Source: Leptospira sp. WS39.C2 (lineage in GTDB: Bacteria; Spirochaetota; Leptospiria; Leptospirales; Leptospiraceae). From it: DNA of 64,000 nt. The stretch spans positions 496,001-560,000 of the forward strand of contig NZ_CP162142.1 in the NCBI RefSeq assembly GCF_040833965.1. The letters are read 5' to 3'. Numbering within the stretch: the stretch's first letter is position 1; each line of letters begins with the position of its first letter. Below the pieces are notes generated by a model. The model did no database searches, was not told where the DNA came from, and saw only the letters and a program-made list of their open reading frames with translations. The position numbers were made by a program, and so were the translations under genes. Of this stretch, positions 1-9,284 are shown in pieces.

Positions 1-2
1 AC

Positions 3-329
3 CAATGGGAATCGGTAGTCAAAGGTTTGAAGGTTGAGTTTTATCCAGATGAAACGGGTGCGCCAAAGTTTCCCACAATTTCCGAAAAGACTAGTCCAGA
101 AGCAATTTTGGATGTCACGATCTCCAATGGTAATAAAATCAGATTATCCCTTTTGCCCGTGTGGGAATCCGAACAAGGCAAGTGGCGTCCAGTGTTTCGG
201 CAATTTCCCCCCCATTTTGATGAGTCGATTTCTTGGATGAAAGAAGAATCTTTCCAAAATCTAGTGAATGCTGTCATGAAAGTGAAAAGTGCTTCCCGAT
301 ACGAGCGTCCCAACCAGAAAATCCAATAA
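3..329 (+). CDS. Hypothetical protein, C-terminal part only (5' end outside window)
   Basis: The reading frame is open from the left edge of the window to a TAA at 327-329, so this is the 3' part of a gene that begins upstream. An internal TTG at 27 could serve as a start but has no clear ribosome-binding site. The visible part, about 108 residues, is soluble and has no recognisable catalytic motif; it is rich in Trp, Phe and Pro in the middle and ends in a basic helix. The next gene probably starts one base after this stop, which suggests co-transcription with the membrane protein, mpl and pheS. I do not recognise the family. Confidence 0.6.
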   Translation, partial: QWESVVKGLKVEFYPDETGAPKFPTISEKTSPEAILDVTISNGNKIRLSLLPVWESEQGKWRPVFRQFPPHFDESISWMKEESFQNLVNAVMKVKSASRYERPNQKIQ

Positions 330-330
330 G

Positions 331-945
331 GTGCAAAAAGTTTCTACAATCGTCCAACGGACCGGGCTCATTCGCGATTTATTTTATTCTCCCATGTCTG
401 CCTTTGAATCTTACTATCACAAAGCAGATTTGGGTGGACGAGATTTATGGTTTTGCCATCTCCAATTGATGTTACTGGCACCACTTGCCAAGTTCCTCGG
501 AAACTGCATTCAGATTTTGATCTTTACTGTTTCATTCGTAGATGAAGAAACAAAACTCACTTACACCCAAGGTGTTGGAACTGTTTTTTTGTTTTATTTG
601 GGATTTTATTTTGTCATCAGGCTCGTGGATAGTTTTCGGATGTACCACCAAACGCGAGACAGAACCAAAGATTGGGATGGACCAGAACCACATGTTTTTA
701 TCATTTCATTTCTTGCCTTTACGGCAACTTCCATCTTTTGGATTTTTCCAGCACCTATCCCCTTATTTATGTTAGCTGTTGGTTTCCTCTATTCTTTACA
801 TCTTTCATATTTTTATTTATCCATTCGCAGAGCTTGGACTTCCTTTGATTTTTTATTTTTCCTTATGAAAGTTGTATTATTCTTTTTGGTTCTTCTTTCG
901 ATCCCATTATTCATTTATAACCTCGTTAGGACGGTACTCTTTTGA
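331..945 (+). CDS. Multi-pass inner-membrane protein of unknown function
   Basis: A protein of about 204 residues with four or five hydrophobic segments alternating with short charged loops, the layout of a small integral membrane protein (loosely like Yip1-type proteins). I chose the GTG at 331, one base after the previous stop; the frame is open back to an ATG at 289, but that start would overlap the upstream gene by 41 bases. The 3' end overlaps the TTG start of mpl by four bases, so the genes are translationally coupled. A role in the envelope is a guess from the mpl neighbourhood. No catalytic residues can be named. Confidence 0.65.
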   Translation: MQKVSTIVQRTGLIRDLFYSPMSAFESYYHKADLGGRDLWFCHLQLMLLAPLAKFLGNCIQILIFTVSFVDEETKLTYTQGVGTVFLFYLGFYFVIRLVDSFRMYHQTRDRTKDWDGPEPHVFIISFLAFTATSIFWIFPAPIPLFMLAVGFLYSLHLSYFYLSIRRAWTSFDFLFFLMKVVLFFLVLLSIPLFIYNLVRTVLF

Positions 946-2336
946 AGATATTTTTGGTCGGAATCGGTGGAATTGCTATGGGCAATTTGGCATTTATGCT
1001 CAAACAACAGGGCCATGATGTTTCTGGCTCAGACCAAAACTTATACCCTCCAATGTCAGATAAATTGGAAGAGTGGGGACTCTCACCTAAATCTGGTTAT
1101 CGCAAAGAAAATGTGAAAGGTGCAGACCTTGTTATCATTGGGAATGCAATTTCACGTGGGAATCCAGAAGTCGAAGAAGTATTAAACACTGGCATTGAAT
1201 ACATGAGTATGGCAGAAGCCATTGGTCATTTTTTTCTAAAAGGGAAAAAACCAATCGTGATTTCTGGAACTCATGGCAAAACTACCACCACCTTTCTCAC
1301 ACATTGGATTTTGGAATCCATTGGTCTGAAACCTGGCCTCTTTGTGGGTGGAATCCGAAAAGATGGATTCCCTGGCTTTGCCTTGGGAGACGGAGATTAC
1401 TTTGTCATTGAAGGGGATGAATATGATTCTGCCTTCTTTGATAAAAGTTCCAAGTTTTTACATTACAGGCCTTATTACCTTGTGATGAATGCACTAGACT
1501 TTGACCATGCTGACATTTTTGCCAATTTGGATGCAATTAAAGTCATGTTCAAACGGTTGTTAAACTTAGTTCCTAGCCGTGGGAAAGTTTTTTATTGGAA
1601 AGGGTCCAAAAATTTAAACGACATTACAAAAGACTACCAACACGCACCTGTCGAAACCTTTGAATTGGGTGATAAAAATTCTATTTTTAAATATGAAAAA
1701 GGGATTTTATCGGAGATTCGCACCAAATCCAAATTAAAACCATCCCTTATCGGTTCACATAACTATCGCAATGTGGAAGTGGCGGTTCGTGTTTGTTTGG
1801 AAATTGCTCCGCAAAGACGAAAAGAAATTTTGGAAGCAGTGGAAACATTCCCTGGTGTCAAACGTAGACAAGAAAATTTATTTGTATCCGAAACTAGTTT
1901 ACTAGTAGAAGACTTTGCCCACCATCCAGTGGCCATACAAGAAACCATCAAAGCCCATAAAGAGGCTTACCCTGGTTATAAAATCATCTCACTTTTTGAA
2001 CCAAGAAGTGCCACTTCCCACAGAAATGTTTTCCAAGATGATTTTGCCAAATGTTTCAAAGGAAGTGATGTGAGTATTGTCACGGAAGTTTACCAAGTGG
2101 ACAAAGTGAACAAGACCCTTCGACTGAATGTGAAAAAATTGGTAAAGGATATCAAAACCAATACAAAAAAAGAATCACTTTATGTTGAAGCTCCTAAAAG
2201 TATTCCTTCACTTCTAAAAAAAGTATTACCCAAATTCAAAAAAGATAAACTCATCATACTTGCCATGTCCAATGGTGCTTTTGGTGGGATTTATTCTGAG
2301 TTAAAATCATTAATCGAATCACGAGAATCACTATGA
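942..2336 (+). CDS. mpl: UDP-N-acetylmuramate:tripeptide ligase Mpl (murein recycling)
   Basis: A Mur-ligase family enzyme of 464 residues, close to the 450-460 usual for Mpl. Mpl joins the recovered tripeptide L-Ala-gamma-D-Glu-meso-DAP to UDP-MurNAc in the cytoplasm, recycling peptidoglycan. The N-terminal Rossmann-like segment carries a GIGGIAMG glycine motif (residues 7-14), the ATP-binding P-loop reads GTHGKTTTT (residues 109-117), and the central and C-terminal ligase domains follow. MurC is the close relative; the start motif and the [17 protein letters not shown] segment favour Mpl. The TTG start at 942 overlaps the previous stop, and the 3' end overlaps pheS by four bases. The family call is firm; Mpl over MurC is likely. 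Confidence 0.88.
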   Translation: MKIFLVGIGGIAMGNLAFMLKQQGHDVSGSDQNLYPPMSDKLEEWGLSPKSGYRKENVKGADLVIIGNAISRGNPEVEEVLNTGIEYMSMAEAIGHFFLKGKKPIVISGTHGKTTTTFLTHWILESIGLKPGLFVGGIRKDGFPGFALGDGDYFVIEGDEYDSAFFDKSSKFLHYRPYYLVMNALDFDHADIFANLDAIKVMFKRLLNLVPSRGKVFYWKGSKNLNDITKDYQHAPVETFELGDKNSIFKYEKGILSEIRTKSKLKPSLIGSHNYRNVEVAVRVCLEIAPQRRKEILEAVETFPGVKRRQENLFVSETSLLVEDFAHHPVAIQETIKAHKEAYPGYKIISLFEPRSATSHRNVFQDDFAKCFKGSDVSIVTEVYQVDKVNKTLRLNVKKLVKDIKTNTKKESLYVEAPKSIPSLLKKVLPKFKKDKLIILAMSNGAFGGIYSELKSLIESRESL

Positions 2337-3358
2337 GCCTATCCCAAGAAATAGAATCCTTAGTCAAAGAGGCCGAGTCTGTTTTAAGTTCTGTTGCCAC
2401 AGAACAAGAATTAGATGCCGAGAAAAACCAGTTCCTCGGAAAAAAAGGAAAACTCACATCTGTCCTCAAGGGACTTGCTTCCTTATCTGTAGAAGAAAAA
2501 AAAACAATCGGAAAAGAAGCGAACGAAGCACAAACTAGACTCGAACGATTTGTAGAAGCCAAACGAATTTCTCTCAAGGAAAGTTTTTACGAAAACCAAT
2601 TGGGGAAAGAATTTTTTGATACACTTCGTCCTCTTCCGAAAAAAGATAGAGGGAGTTTACATCCCATTTCCCAAATCCAATACGAAATTGAAGACATCTT
2701 CACTTCCATGGGTTTTTCCGTGATGGATGGACCAGAAGTCGAAACCGATGAAAACAATTTTGCTGCTTTAAACTTTACTGACGACCACCCTGCTCGTGAT
2801 ATGCAAGATACGTTTTATACGGTAGATGGAAATTTACTCCGCACACATACCTCAGCCATCCAAGTGCGTGCCTTACGAAAACTCAAACCCCCATTTCGCA
2901 TCATTGCTCCTGGTCGTGTGTTTCGGTATGAAGAAGTGGACGCCTCTCATGAAAATACCTTTTACCAAGTGGAAGGGATGGTTGTGGGTGAAAACATATC
3001 GGTTGCCCATTTGATTTATACAATGGAGACACTTCTTTCACGTGTGTTCCGAAAGGAAATCAAAACAAGACTTCGTCCTGGATACTTTCCATTTGTGGAA
3101 CCAGGGTTTGAACTGGATATCAATTGCCTTGTTTGTAATGGCGATGGATGTAGTGTTTGCAAACAATCAGGTTGGCTCGAACTTCTCCCTTGTGGGTTAG
3201 TCCATCCGAATGTGTTAGAAGCGGCTGGCCTTGATTCTAAAACATGGACTGGTTTTGCGTTTGGTCTTGGCCTCGACCGTTTGGTGATGATGCGTTACGG
3301 CATCCATGACATCCGTTATTTCCAATCAGGGAATTTACGTTTTTTGAAACAGTTTTAG
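2333..3358 (+). CDS. pheS: Phenylalanine--tRNA ligase alpha subunit
   Basis: The alpha subunit of the class II phenylalanyl-tRNA synthetase (alpha2beta2), which activates Phe and charges tRNA-Phe. Its 341 residues match the usual length. It shows an N-terminal coiled-coil arm (residues 1-90), motif 2 around [19 protein letters not shown], and motif 3 with the glycine-rich [18 protein letters not shown] near the C terminus. A CxxC pair near residues 263-276 ([16 protein letters not shown]) is a local feature often seen in this family. It is the last gene of the + strand run, overlapping mpl by four bases; pheT is not in this window, so the two subunits are not encoded side by side here. Confidence 0.95.
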   Translation: MSLSQEIESLVKEAESVLSSVATEQELDAEKNQFLGKKGKLTSVLKGLASLSVEEKKTIGKEANEAQTRLERFVEAKRISLKESFYENQLGKEFFDTLRPLPKKDRGSLHPISQIQYEIEDIFTSMGFSVMDGPEVETDENNFAALNFTDDHPARDMQDTFYTVDGNLLRTHTSAIQVRALRKLKPPFRIIAPGRVFRYEEVDASHENTFYQVEGMVVGENISVAHLIYTMETLLSRVFRKEIKTRLRPGYFPFVEPGFELDINCLVCNGDGCSVCKQSGWLELLPCGLVHPNVLEAAGLDSKTWTGFAFGLGLDRLVMMRYGIHDIRYFQSGNLRFLKQF

Positions 3359-3446
3359 TTAGGAAGCAACGAAGCGAACGGATTTAAATCAATACGATTC
3401 CATTAAGACGTTTCATTGAGTAATATGTCGTTACGTTCCTTTACCA

Positions 3447-3479
3447 AAACCAGTGAGGGCATTGGACCATCACTGGTTT
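3447..3479. terminator. Bidirectional hairpin between pheS and the thiolase gene
   Basis: A perfect 10-bp inverted repeat (AAACCAGTGA at 3447-3456, TCACTGGTTT at 3470-3479) with a 13-base loop lies between two convergent genes. The ends are A-rich on one side and T-rich on the other, as expected of a terminator working in both directions. Confidence 0.7.
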
Positions 3480-3486
3480 GTGTTTG

Positions 3487-5013
3487 TTACACCACCACTG
3501 CTTGGATTTTACCATCGATCACTTGGAATTCCACTTTGGTTTTTCCAAGTTCCAATCCCTCTTTTGATACGATCTCCTTTCCTTCCTTGTCATAAAGATT
3601 GGTAAGTACCATTTCTCCATTCTCTTTGGTCGAACAGACGATGAGATACGGTGGTTTTTTTTCTCCGCCTGGATTGAAGTAAATCGTAGTTGCAGAAAGA
3701 ATGGTTGCTTTTTCCCTTACTTTCGGACTCGGAACATTCACATCCAATGGTTTTAAAGGCATCGGTTCTTTCGAGATTCTCTCTTTTTTGTCTTTAGCAA
3801 AAAGAATCACAGAATTGATGCTATCAATTCCACCATTCCCTCCAAGCAAACTCACCTTAGGTGGTTCACTCAATACATTTGGCAGAGGATGGACAGAAAG
3901 TCCATATTGGCTACAGACATCCACAAGTCCCGTTGCACCAGAGAGTGCCATCGCTGCTTGGTAGTTTAAAATCCCACCACCCAAATTGATGGGGATCTCT
4001 TTTGTTCCATTGGAGATTTTCCCAGTTCGAAGTGCGCTCGCAGTTTCTTTTGGAGACACTCCAAAATACAAAGAAGCCTCATGGATGATCATCCCTGTAA
4101 AACAATCATAAATCCATGCATATTCAATCTCTGATCGATTGATTCCACTGGAAGCAACTGCTCTCTCACAAGCAAGGCCAGCTGGGCTTTTTAAATCCTT
4201 TTTTTGGATGAGGTATTCAGCATGAGCACTATGTCCAGAACCAATCACATAGATGTGTTTGGCATCGGATTTAATTACTTTCTTTTCGATTAACTTCTGT
4301 TTCATGGCCTCAGAAGTAATGAGTGTTGCAAATCCATGGTCAGTGACAATGGCAATCATCGGTGTACTGTAGACACCTGAGAGTGGTTTTTTTAATTGTT
4401 TCTCTGCCATTGGTTTTTGGTATTGAAAAGCTCGGGGATTCGATTCCGCAACTGTTCGAAAGTGTTTTGTGATCTCTTCCAAGTCATCACTTGTCACACC
4501 AGTATCGAACATCATTCGTTCACATAACAGTGAATAGAGACCAATGAGTGTAGCTCCATACGGCATCTCCCAATCTTTATGGCAAACAGTCGCAGTGAGT
4601 CGTTTTAAGTCGGAAACTTGTTTGAATACTGACTTTGGAATATCAGCTGCAGCTACAAGAACCACAGCATAGGGATTGGCTTTTACGATCGTATGAGCTT
4701 GTTGGATCGCACCACCCACACTTGCCCCACCGAGGTCTACTGTATGGCAGGCAAGTCCACCAAATCCCATATCATTTGCATCTTTGATGGTAAATCCGTA
4801 TCCCTCTCTGCCGAGGGACTGGGCTTCGACAGAAACAAAATCAGTGAGATAGGGTTTGAGTTTTTCTCTGTCGGTTCCTAAGAATCCAAACAGTTTGTCT
4901 ACTGAGTTAAAAAGTAAGGAATGGTATTTCTCGAGGGGAGTTAGGTTTTTATAAACTTCCGGCTCAAATTCCGATTCAATTGTGTCGCTGACACCAAGTA
5001 AAATAGGGTCCAT
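3487..5013 (-). CDS. Thiolase-like protein (SCP2-type) with C-terminal extension
   Basis: A 508-residue thiolase-superfamily protein, longer than the usual 390-400 because of about 110 extra C-terminal residues that look like a small beta domain. The nucleophile is probably Cys89 in GGLACHTVDLGGASVGG. The usual catalytic HDAF segment reads YDCFTGM (D303-C304-F305), and the terminal GHP motif, which supplies a catalytic His, reads GGGILNYQ with Asn350, so classical thiolysis may be lost. SCP2-type thiolases often act on bulky acyl-CoAs, sometimes in partner complexes. It is the last gene of a four-gene operon, 15 bp after an unknown gene. The family is clear; the reaction is not. Confidence 0.75.
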   Translation of the reverse strand: MDPILLGVSDTIESEFEPEVYKNLTPLEKYHSLLFNSVDKLFGFLGTDREKLKPYLTDFVSVEAQSLGREGYGFTIKDANDMGFGGLACHTVDLGGASVGGAIQQAHTIVKANPYAVVLVAAADIPKSVFKQVSDLKRLTATVCHKDWEMPYGATLIGLYSLLCERMMFDTGVTSDDLEEITKHFRTVAESNPRAFQYQKPMAEKQLKKPLSGVYSTPMIAIVTDHGFATLITSEAMKQKLIEKKVIKSDAKHIYVIGSGHSAHAEYLIQKKDLKSPAGLACERAVASSGINRSEIEYAWIYDCFTGMIIHEASLYFGVSPKETASALRTGKISNGTKEIPINLGGGILNYQAAMALSGATGLVDVCSQYGLSVHPLPNVLSEPPKVSLLGGNGGIDSINSVILFAKDKKERISKEPMPLKPLDVNVPSPKVREKATILSATTIYFNPGGEKKPPYLIVCSTKENGEMVLTNLYDKEGKEIVSKEGLELGKTKVEFQVIDGKIQAVVV

Positions 5014-5028
5014 GAAGCCACATTTGAA

Positions 5029-5823
5029 CTAACCTTCGATATTCATCAACGCATTCATTCGAAAATCTTGTATGATTTGTTTGCAGCGTTCAGTGATACG
5101 TTGTAAACTTTCTCCAAATTTTTTGCCACTAAAAGCATTGAACGAATTGGGATATTCTTTTTCGTTCACTTGCACAATCATATCGGGGTTAATTCTATTT
5201 TTTGCGACTAAATCTTGGACAGCTACGATGATATTTTTTAAAGCAATACAGCCGTCTTTCAAAAGGTTTTGAGATGCTTTTTCGATCACAATTGGATTTC
5301 CATTAGCATCTAACAACGTTTTCATGAACTCTTGCATTTTTATAGAAGGAAGGCCGCGGCGTGTGAGACCAATTCGTTCTACTTGTAATACTGCATCTTG
5401 TAAATAGGAATATTCAGGTGTTCCTTTAAATATATAAATAAGGACAGGTAATTCGATTTCCGTAAAATCCAACATGGCTCCGTAAAAATAACGGGTTTCT
5501 ACTTTTGCCAAAGGATGGAAGTCTACCTTTTTGTAATTGGCCAATTTTTCAATCGACTCATCCATAATACGGTTTAAGGTTTGTGCCTTTGCTGCTTCTT
5601 TTTTTGCCGCAAGTTCTTGGAATTTTGATTTGAGTTGTTCTAAAAAGGTAACTTCTTCTGTGAGAAATTTTGAAATGTTTCCACGAAGTTTCAAAACTTG
5701 TAAATATCTTTGTTCAAATCCTGTTTGGTCAAATGCTTTGGGATTCAGTTTCCCATGTTCTCTATATTCCGATCGTATTTTTTCTAATATGGCTTTTGTT
5801 TCTGCTTCCGACAGTTCTTTCAT
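5029..5823 (-). CDS. Conserved hypothetical protein (264 aa)
   Basis: A soluble protein of 264 residues without signal peptide or membrane segments. Residues about 45-95 are strongly helical and charged, with a run of K/E/Q/A typical of a coiled coil; the second half looks like a mixed alpha/beta domain. I see no known active-site motif. Its ATG overlaps the stop of the 375-residue coiled-coil gene by four bases, and the thiolase-like gene follows after 15 bp, so all are almost certainly one transcript. The two neighbouring coiled-coil proteins could be partners in a cytoplasmic complex, which is inference only. Confidence 0.7.
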   Translation of the reverse strand: MKELSEAETKAILEKIRSEYREHGKLNPKAFDQTGFEQRYLQVLKLRGNISKFLTEEVTFLEQLKSKFQELAAKKEAAKAQTLNRIMDESIEKLANYKKVDFHPLAKVETRYFYGAMLDFTEIELPVLIYIFKGTPEYSYLQDAVLQVERIGLTRRGLPSIKMQEFMKTLLDANGNPIVIEKASQNLLKDGCIALKNIIVAVQDLVAKNRINPDMIVQVNEKEYPNSFNAFSGKKFGESLQRITERCKQIIQDFRMNALMNIEG

Positions 5824-6947
5824 TTCGATTGTTTCCAGTGTTCAATTTCCAAAATGGTTTTATCTAAGTCCTGAGCAAAATATAGAGAAGCATTCTTCGC
5901 ATCAACAAACATCAATTGGTTAGCATATTGTAATTGTTTGACTTGAATATCATTTTTGAGATTCAATATATTCAATAATTGCAGACTCATTTTTTTTAGT
6001 TCTTTGATGATCACATCAGTATGCCTTTGCATTTCAAACAAATGTAAATTATTTAACTTCTCTTTGTCTGATTCGATGAGTTTCATCTCTTCTCGTTTTT
6101 CCACAGGTGCTTTGGAAATGTAATAGGTAATTGGACGAGGATAAGAGGTCATTTCTTTATGTAGATCGATCATTTTATCAATGGACTCAAACACTGTGGC
6201 TTCCATTTCTCTAGAAAAATTCCCTACAATATTTTTGTTTTCTGAGGGATCCCCCGTAAGTTCAAAAATCCGTGAAGATTGTAAGTTTCGAATGATGGCA
6301 GTGATGCGTTCTCGGTAAGTGGCGATGATCTTTAAAAAATCATCAATGCGTTGTTGTGCAGTTTTTTCCCCAGTCCCTTCTTCGAGTCTAGTGTTTGCTG
6401 TGATTTGGGATTGGTCTTCTTCCTCGTCCGGTTTTGGCGGATCTGGTGTATTGAGAAGGCCTTCGTGGGAAATCGTTTCTTCCATTTTGGGAGGTTCTTC
6501 TCCCTCAAAGATATCTAAATCCACATCTTCCCGCATCAGATTTTCTTCCTCAACGTTAGAGAAATTGTCTTTGGATATTTCGATCGGTTTTGTGGGTTTT
6601 TCGGGAGAATTTTGTTTGGGATCAGGGGTGGAAATTAATTTCCCTAAAATGGGATTGGACCTTAAGTCTTCCGAAATAATTGGTGGTGGGGAAATGGTTT
6701 CTGTTTCCTTAGAAACTGATTCCACTTTGGAATTTGTTGTTTGGTGGTTTGGGACAATTTCAAAATGATTGCCCACAAGTTTTAAGATCTCAATCCTACG
6801 TATTTCTTTGTTGAATCTTAGGGCATAACGATTGTTATCTTTATCGATATATCGTTGTTGGATTTGCGAAATGGATAATTTGAGTGGATCGATGTCAGTA
6901 ATCGAATCAATTTTTAAGTAATGGTATTTTGATTTTTCGGGAGTCAC
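5820..6947 (-). CDS. Conserved hypothetical coiled-coil protein (375 aa)
   Basis: An N-terminal domain of about 65 residues with alternating charged beta-like strands is followed by a long low-complexity linker (residues about 70-180) rich in Pro, Ser, Glu and Asp, then a C-terminal helical domain (190-375) with heptad-like patterns. There is no signal peptide. The layout, folded head, acidic disordered linker and helical tail, suggests a scaffold or adaptor. It overlaps both neighbours by four bases (ATGA junctions), so expression is tightly coupled. I cannot name the family. Confidence 0.7.
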   Translation of the reverse strand: MTPEKSKYHYLKIDSITDIDPLKLSISQIQQRYIDKDNNRYALRFNKEIRRIEILKLVGNHFEIVPNHQTTNSKVESVSKETETISPPPIISEDLRSNPILGKLISTPDPKQNSPEKPTKPIEISKDNFSNVEEENLMREDVDLDIFEGEEPPKMEETISHEGLLNTPDPPKPDEEEDQSQITANTRLEEGTGEKTAQQRIDDFLKIIATYRERITAIIRNLQSSRIFELTGDPSENKNIVGNFSREMEATVFESIDKMIDLHKEMTSYPRPITYYISKAPVEKREEMKLIESDKEKLNNLHLFEMQRHTDVIIKELKKMSLQLLNILNLKNDIQVKQLQYANQLMFVDAKNASLYFAQDLDKTILEIEHWKQSK

Positions 6948-7315
6948 AATCGCAAAATTTCCAACAAAGCTTCTGTGAAAGCATACGAGAGTAACACGTT
7001 TGGGTCAACTTCCTTCTCCCTTGAAATCAAACTTAATGTAAAAAAATCATAACGAGATAATTCTAAACGTTCATAATGGCCAATTTCTCCTTTTGGAAAA
7101 AAACCAGGCTCTAATCCTTCCAATTTTAATGATAAGATAGCCATTTTTATGACAAGACCTAGATCTAAGTGGCGTTCCTTCAGGATCTTGTAAAGTTCGG
7201 AATCAATCCATATAAGTGCAGAAAACATAAAATCCTCCATTGTTTGGGGTAAAAAAGGGAGGGATTTGGTTCTCGTTTTTTTCTCTTTCGCCTTGACCGT
7301 CTGAGTGGTACTCAA
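6944..7315 (-). CDS. Conserved hypothetical protein (123 aa), first gene of the operon
   Basis: A protein of up to 123 residues with a Lys-rich N terminus and a compact helical C-terminal domain. The TTG start at 7315 has a GAGGA-like sequence about 15 bases upstream; the alternative ATG at 7240 would give about 98 residues and begin at MEDFMFSAL. It heads a four-gene operon ending with the thiolase-like gene and is divergent from rpsT, sharing a 34-bp intergenic gap. No motif allows a functional call. Confidence 0.6.
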   Translation of the reverse strand: MSTTQTVKAKEKKTRTKSLPFLPQTMEDFMFSALIWIDSELYKILKERHLDLGLVIKMAILSLKLEGLEPGFFPKGEIGHYERLELSRYDFFTLSLISREKEVDPNVLLSYAFTEALLEILRL

Positions 7316-7349
7316 AAGATAAGTAAAAATTCCTCATAGGGGACATTCC

Positions 7350-7625
7350 TTGGCTAATTTAAAATCATCTAAAAAAGACATCCGTAGAAGTGCTCGTAGA
7401 AAAGAGCGAAATGGAGAAGATCGTAGTGAATTACGCACTTACGCTCGCCTTCTCCTCAAAGCCATTAAGTCTGGCGACAAAACTGAAGCATTAACTGTTT
7501 TTTCAAAACTTGCCTCTAAATTGGACCGAGCTGCAAAAACTAAAATCATCCACAAAAAAAATGCAGATCGTAAAAAATCTCGTATGGCTCTTCGCATCAA
7601 TGCGATTGAGACAAAAGCCGCCTAA
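7350..7625 (+). CDS. rpsT: 30S ribosomal protein S20
   Basis: S20 binds 16S rRNA early in 30S assembly. The 91-residue, very basic, helical protein begins ANLKSSKKDIRRSARRKERN, the standard N-terminal signature of the family. It starts with TTG at 7350, with the ribosome-binding site AGGGGAC at 7338-7344 deciding the start; TTG and UUG starts at rpsT are known in other bacteria too. A strong terminator follows directly, so it is probably monocistronic. Confidence 0.95.
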   Translation: MANLKSSKKDIRRSARRKERNGEDRSELRTYARLLLKAIKSGDKTEALTVFSKLASKLDRAAKTKIIHKKNADRKKSRMALRINAIETKAA

Positions 7626-7650
7626 CATTCGCTTTTAGCACCTTGGAATG

Positions 7651-7677
7651 AGGCCACCTTCGAGTGGCCTTTTTTAT
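7651..7677 (+). terminator. Rho-independent terminator of rpsT
   Basis: A 7-bp stem (AGGCCAC / GTGGCCT) closed by a six-base loop is followed by six or more T residues, 26 bases downstream of the rpsT stop. This is a textbook intrinsic terminator. Confidence 0.88.
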
Positions 7678-7689
7678 TTCTAAATCTAA

Positions 7690-7717
7690 TTTACAGAAAT
7701 CCACAACTTAGTTTACT
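7690..7717 (+). promoter_or_regulatory. Possible sigma-70 promoter of tRNA-Val
   Basis: TTTACA (7690-7695) and TTTACT (7712-7717) are separated by 16 bases and lie so that transcription would begin a few bases before the tRNA at 7730. The -35 matches the consensus at five of six positions and the -10 at four of six. This is assigned by position and similarity only. Confidence 0.4.
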
Positions 7718-7729
7718 GGTCATAACAAC

Positions 7730-7802
7730 GGGCGATTAGCTCAGCTGGGAGAGCAGCTGCCTTACAAGCAGCGGGTCGGCAGTTCAATCCTGTCATCGCC
7801 CA
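7730..7802 (+). tRNA. tRNA-Val (anticodon TAC)
   Basis: A full cloverleaf can be drawn: acceptor GGGCGAT/ATCGCCC, D stem GCTC/GAGC, anticodon stem GCTGC/GCAGC around the loop CTTACAA with anticodon TAC (7763-7765), a five-base variable loop, and T arm GGCAG/CTGTC around TTCAATC. The discriminator base is A and the 3' CCA is not encoded, so it must be added after transcription. It reads GTA valine codons, and GTG by wobble. Confidence 0.95.
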
Positions 7803-7907
7803 AACCGTTTACCTTTCACTCTATTTTTTATTTCCTCTTCATATACACTTCTCACAAAGCAAAAAGATAGACTTACAGTGCGAATTCACGAGCCTTGATA
7901 GTATCGT

Positions 7908-9284
7908 ATGCGATTTACAAAAGAGTATGATCTGTCCTCCCTGATGATTTCGATCTCCGGTGTTCGGGGAAAAATTGGGAATGGATTTGGATTAGAAGAG
8001 GCACTCGCTTTTTCTAAATCCTTTGCAACCATGATGAATGGAGGGACTGTTGTGATAGGTCGTGATTCACGTCCAAGTGGTCCTTACTTAGAATCGCTTC
8101 TCACCTCGGCCTTGTTAGCTTCCGGTAGTTCTGTGTTAACATTAGGTCTTGTTCCCACACCCACAACCAAAGCAGTTGTCAATTTAGCAAAAGCAAATGG
8201 TGGGATTATGATTTCTGCATCTCATAATCCGATGGAGTGGAATGCATTTAAATTTATTTCAAAAAAAGGATTTTTCTTTTCAGCTGAAGAAAATCAAAAA
8301 TTACTTTCTATCCTTCAATCTGGAAACTATCCTAAAGAACAAATTTCTCCAAAAGGTTATATCGATTCCGGAGAAGATTATATCGACTTACATTTATCCT
8401 CTGTTTTAAAAAGAGTGAATGTAAACAAAATTAAAAAGAAAAAATTTACAGTTTTTGTGGATGCAGTTGGAGGAGCCGGATCCTATGTAGTTCCAAAATT
8501 TTTACAAATGTTAGGTTGCAAAGTAATTTCACATAATTGTAATCCTGATGGAACCTTTCCTCGTCCTCCAGAGCCAACTGCTTCTGCTTTAAAAACAGTA
8601 GAACCATTTTTCAAAAAATCAAAAGCAAACATTGGTTTTGCACTTGATCCTGATGCAGACAGGTTGGTTTTATTCACTCCGAAACGCGGAGCTATCTCTG
8701 AAGAATACACACTTCCTTTAGCTTTAACGAATGTTCTTTCTATGTCCAAAAAGAAATCAAAGGTGGTTGTGAATCTTTCCACAAGTTTTTTAAACGAAGA
8801 AGTTACATCACGATTTGGTGGAGAAGTCATTCGCAGTAAAGTTGGTGAAGCGAATGTTGTTGAGGAAATGATCAAAACCAAAGCTGTATTTGGTGGTGAA
8901 GGGAATGGTGGTGTCATTGATCCCATGATTCCATCCTACGGTCGGGATACATTATCAGGGATTGCTCATATCCTGAATCTAATGGCGGAAACTGGAAAGT
9001 CCATTGATGAACTTATGGATGAATTGCCAAATTTGTATATGGACAAACAATCCTTTCCTTTGGCAAAAGGTATGTCATTAGAAAGTTTATATCATAAATT
9101 TCAAACTGAGTTTTCGCCAAAACTCATATCTGAAAAAGATGGGTTGTGGATGTATGTATCTGATTCATGGATCCACATTAGACCATCCAATACAGAACCA
9201 ATTTTTCGAGTCATAACAGAAACGAAATCCCAAAGAGATTTGGAATCTACCTTAAAGAGGGTAAAACAATGTGTGGAATCGTAG
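7908..9284 (+). CDS. glmM: Phosphoglucosamine mutase-type phosphohexomutase
   Basis: An alpha-D-phosphohexomutase of 458 residues. The phosphoserine motif ISASHNP puts the catalytic Ser at residue 105, the metal loop is DPDADRL (Asp247, 249, 251), the sugar-binding loop is GGEGNGG, and RPSNTEP near the C terminus binds phosphate. The GGEGNGGVI loop resembles archaeal-type phosphoglucosamine mutases more than the GGEQSGH of Escherichia GlmM. It overlaps glmS by 16 bases, which strongly suggests that it converts glucosamine-6-phosphate to glucosamine-1-phosphate for UDP-GlcNAc. A phosphomannomutase role is the alternative. The start is uncertain; an ATG near residue 13 would also keep all motifs. 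Confidence 0.8.
   Translation: MRFTKEYDLSSLMISISGVRGKIGNGFGLEEALAFSKSFATMMNGGTVVIGRDSRPSGPYLESLLTSALLASGSSVLTLGLVPTPTTKAVVNLAKANGGIMISASHNPMEWNAFKFISKKGFFFSAEENQKLLSILQSGNYPKEQISPKGYIDSGEDYIDLHLSSVLKRVNVNKIKKKKFTVFVDAVGGAGSYVVPKFLQMLGCKVISHNCNPDGTFPRPPEPTASALKTVEPFFKKSKANIGFALDPDADRLVLFTPKRGAISEEYTLPLALTNVLSMSKKKSKVVVNLSTSFLNEEVTSRFGGEVIRSKVGEANVVEEMIKTKAVFGGEGNGGVIDPMIPSYGRDTLSGIAHILNLMAETGKSIDELMDELPNLYMDKQSFPLAKGMSLESLYHKFQTEFSPKLISEKDGLWMYVSDSWIHIRPSNTEPIFRVITETKSQRDLESTLKRVKQCVES

Noticed and set aside
6319..6768. 149-residue frame antisense to the coiled-coil gene
   Set aside because: Very Ser- and Gly-rich composition arises from the acidic linker of the sense gene; no start signal.
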